A DNA stretch of 48,377 bases from Hypsibius dujardini (lineage: Eukaryota > Tardigrada > Eutardigrada > Parachela > Hypsibiidae), in NCBI GenBank assembly GCA_001579985.1, contig LRSR01011951.1, forward strand, positions 1 through 48,377, written 5' to 3'. The notes under the pieces were generated by a model. The model worked only from the letters and a program-made list of their open reading frames with translations, was not told the origin of the DNA and searched no databases. Shown one piece after another: positions 46,901 through 48,377 of the stretch (position 1 is the first letter of the stretch; the number at the start of each line of letters is the position of its first letter). The position numbers were made by a program, and so were the translations under genes.

Positions 46901-47478
46901 ATATCTCAAAGTTGAAAAAACACTAGAAAAACTCATTTTCCTTGACGTTCACTGCAAAAATGGAGATTTTAAGAAAAATATATAAAATGTGATTTTTTTA
47001 CATTTTCCTCTTCCAAATTCAATCTGGAGTCGTTTGGTATCAGCCAAATATTTTTTGGGATCAGGGGCGGAGCTTGCGATATTGTTTTAAATGAACAAAA
47101 ATGTTCAGCGAAGCTTTCCAAACTCGGCTTATAACTCCGTCTACTGACATCTGAATAATAATTAGCTCATGCCAGTTATATTAAGAGTCATCAAAGAGAA
47201 AGATTATTTACTGGAAAGCTGCTTTGTTAGTTTTAGTACAGCTTAGTTTTTCATCCCTACAGGTCAGCGTGGATGGGATGCATGGGGATGACCTGAAAGA
47301 GAACCAAGTGGTGGTGAGTAATTTTGTCGGGGCGCCGACTAAAGGAGCGTCGGTTTTGGATCTGCTGTTTCGCGTGACGGTCCGGGAGCCGACGACGATG
47401 GGCGCGGTGTCAGCAGCTGCTACTCATAAGGTCGAACTGGCCAAGGTGTTGAACCGTCATCCGGAAAAATTATCCCAG
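43939..47478 (+). CDS. Soluble guanylate cyclase, alpha-like subunit, 5' part (heme-NO-binding domain)
   Basis: Five exons join in phase: 43939-44136, 45074-45144, 45212-45333, 45824-46140 and 47263-47478, giving the first 308 residues; the gene runs off the right edge. Soluble guanylate cyclase is a heterodimer that makes cGMP in response to nitric oxide. The N-terminus MTCPF and a Gly/Ser-rich leader resemble invertebrate alpha subunits. Residues about 60-230 form the HNOB-type domain: GISMPELWKCLGREF, ALRCVGSTVQDFFGSLD, CFHGHL (His175 and His177) and PPYVRC, then IGVVEQVASSVFSVQV. LLFRVTV follows where alpha subunits have LLYSVHM. The His-x-His sits where beta subunits carry the heme ligand, so the alpha/beta call is not final. 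The PAS-like, coiled-coil and catalytic domains must lie beyond 48377. Confidence 0.8.
46187..46330. repeat. (TTAAATTG)n-type AT-rich minisatellite
   Basis: Repeated TTGTTAAATTG and TTGTAGTTAATTAAAATTAA words occur in the guanylate cyclase intron between the exons ending 46140 and starting 47263. Confidence 0.85.
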
Positions 47479-48377
47479 GTACGAATTACTGCACAAAAAC
47501 AACCTTACGATTTACAAAGTAAGCTCGAGTACTCAGCACATATTTAATAAAGCCACTATTTCATAAGGGCTGTGGTGGTCAATTACAGGAACCCAATTAA
47601 TCTTGTCTTCTTACTACTTTCCGTTGTACCGAAGAGTAGACATAGTTTACAACGCTTGTGGTAAATATGTGACTTCTTTGCCACTTCAGTTCTCTACTCG
47701 AATTCAACAAATATTATTTTGGGGCATTAGCATTACTCACCAGGGATTTACTCCACTCTCCTAATCAAATTTATTTATTTCTGTTTGGTGTTACCGATGC
47801 ATTTTCATCAAATAATTACAGCTCCGTGGAGAAAATCATCGGCGAGAGACCACATCTCCCATTCAAAAAATAAAAACGGCCCCTTGCTAGTACAAGGAGA
47901 GCGCTTCTTATGTTACCGTATTAAACTTCAATTGACCGCTGAATTTACTTTCTTTACCTTTTTTGCTGCAGATTCTTATGTTCTATGCAAGTTCAGCAAA
48001 CACCAAACAGAAATGAATCAATTTGACTGGGAGGATTTGAATTCAACTCGCGCGCTTTTCCAGGCTGTTCACATGATGCAGGAATTTTGTGCTTTAACGT
48101 GGAAACTGTAAACAGCAGCCTGGTTTTTCCAAAATGTCGGGAACTAATGGATTGAATGATTGATTGATTAATTGATTGAAAAAATAGATTTGAAAGTGCT
48201 GAAAATGTGCGCACATGTCAAGAATTGCCGAGGTGGTCGTGTGTAAATGCAAGACCCCTGCATACACATAGACACATGACCGAAATACTTGGCTGACCAA
48301 TTGAAGCCACTTGTCTCGATCGTTGTGTGAAGCAAGTCAGCGAACGAGCCAAAGGGATTGACTCGGTGCGCCAAGCA
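47479..48377. other. Intron and right edge of the window
   Basis: This follows the donor CAG|GTACGA at 47478. An acceptor-like TTTGCTGCAG near 47971 would lead, in the required phase, to a stop after 14 codons, so I do not accept it as an exon. ATTG repeats lie at 48146-48180. The next true exon is probably outside the window. Confidence 0.5.

Noticed and set aside
47785-48111. 108-codon frame as a further guanylate cyclase exon
   Set aside because: In the phase required after 47478 the acceptor near 47971 leads to an early stop, and the long frame shows no cyclase, PAS or HNOBA motif.

Overview
The window is animal genomic DNA, not bacterial. Genes are split by introns with GT..AG borders. 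Coding exons are GC-richer than the AT-rich introns and spacers, and the genes are metazoan (CUB/LDLa receptor accessory protein, septin, soluble guanylate cyclase). DNA transposons (mariner, Merlin-like, hAT-like and Tc1-like) and microsatellites are frequent. The gene set and the five-CUB receptor suggest an invertebrate, probably a protostome; the sequence alone does not let me name the phylum.

Layout. (1) 2885-9794, plus strand: a complete six-exon gene for an 840-residue type I membrane protein with signal peptide, five CUB domains, one LDL-receptor class A module, a transmembrane helix and a short basic tail. This is the architecture of nematode LEV-10. (2) 10006-11355: a mariner element whose transposase has two in-frame stops but no frameshift. 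(3) 12.2-30.9 kb: a repeat-rich accessory region with three members of a secreted, Cys-rich, Gly-zipper protein family that I do not recognise. Two are intact intronless genes (20281-20844 and 30209-30829). The third (12253-15026) is a pseudogene broken by a 2.2 kb Merlin-like transposon with a clear target duplication. Many inverted-repeat (foldback) elements lie around them. (4) 31.5-32.8 kb: a decayed Tc1-like element with long inverted repeats. (5) 33147-40912, minus strand: a septin gene that I could assemble in 13 coding exons with all phases matching (636 residues). (6) 43939 to the right edge, plus strand: the 5' part of a soluble guanylate cyclase gene, alpha-like; the PAS-like and catalytic domains lie beyond the window.

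Functional links. The three conserved genes are unrelated housekeeping or signalling genes: receptor clustering, cytoskeletal filament, and NO/cGMP signalling. The most novel content is the secreted family in the transposon-dense middle. Its members share a block (about residues 35-130) holding a Cys pair, a RQNNELLL..LLLFW motif, an HNNHRDDD acidic stretch, a glycine-zipper segment and a Cys-rich tail. Gene turnover there (duplication, nonsense mutation, transposon insertion) is visible directly. Their function is unknown.
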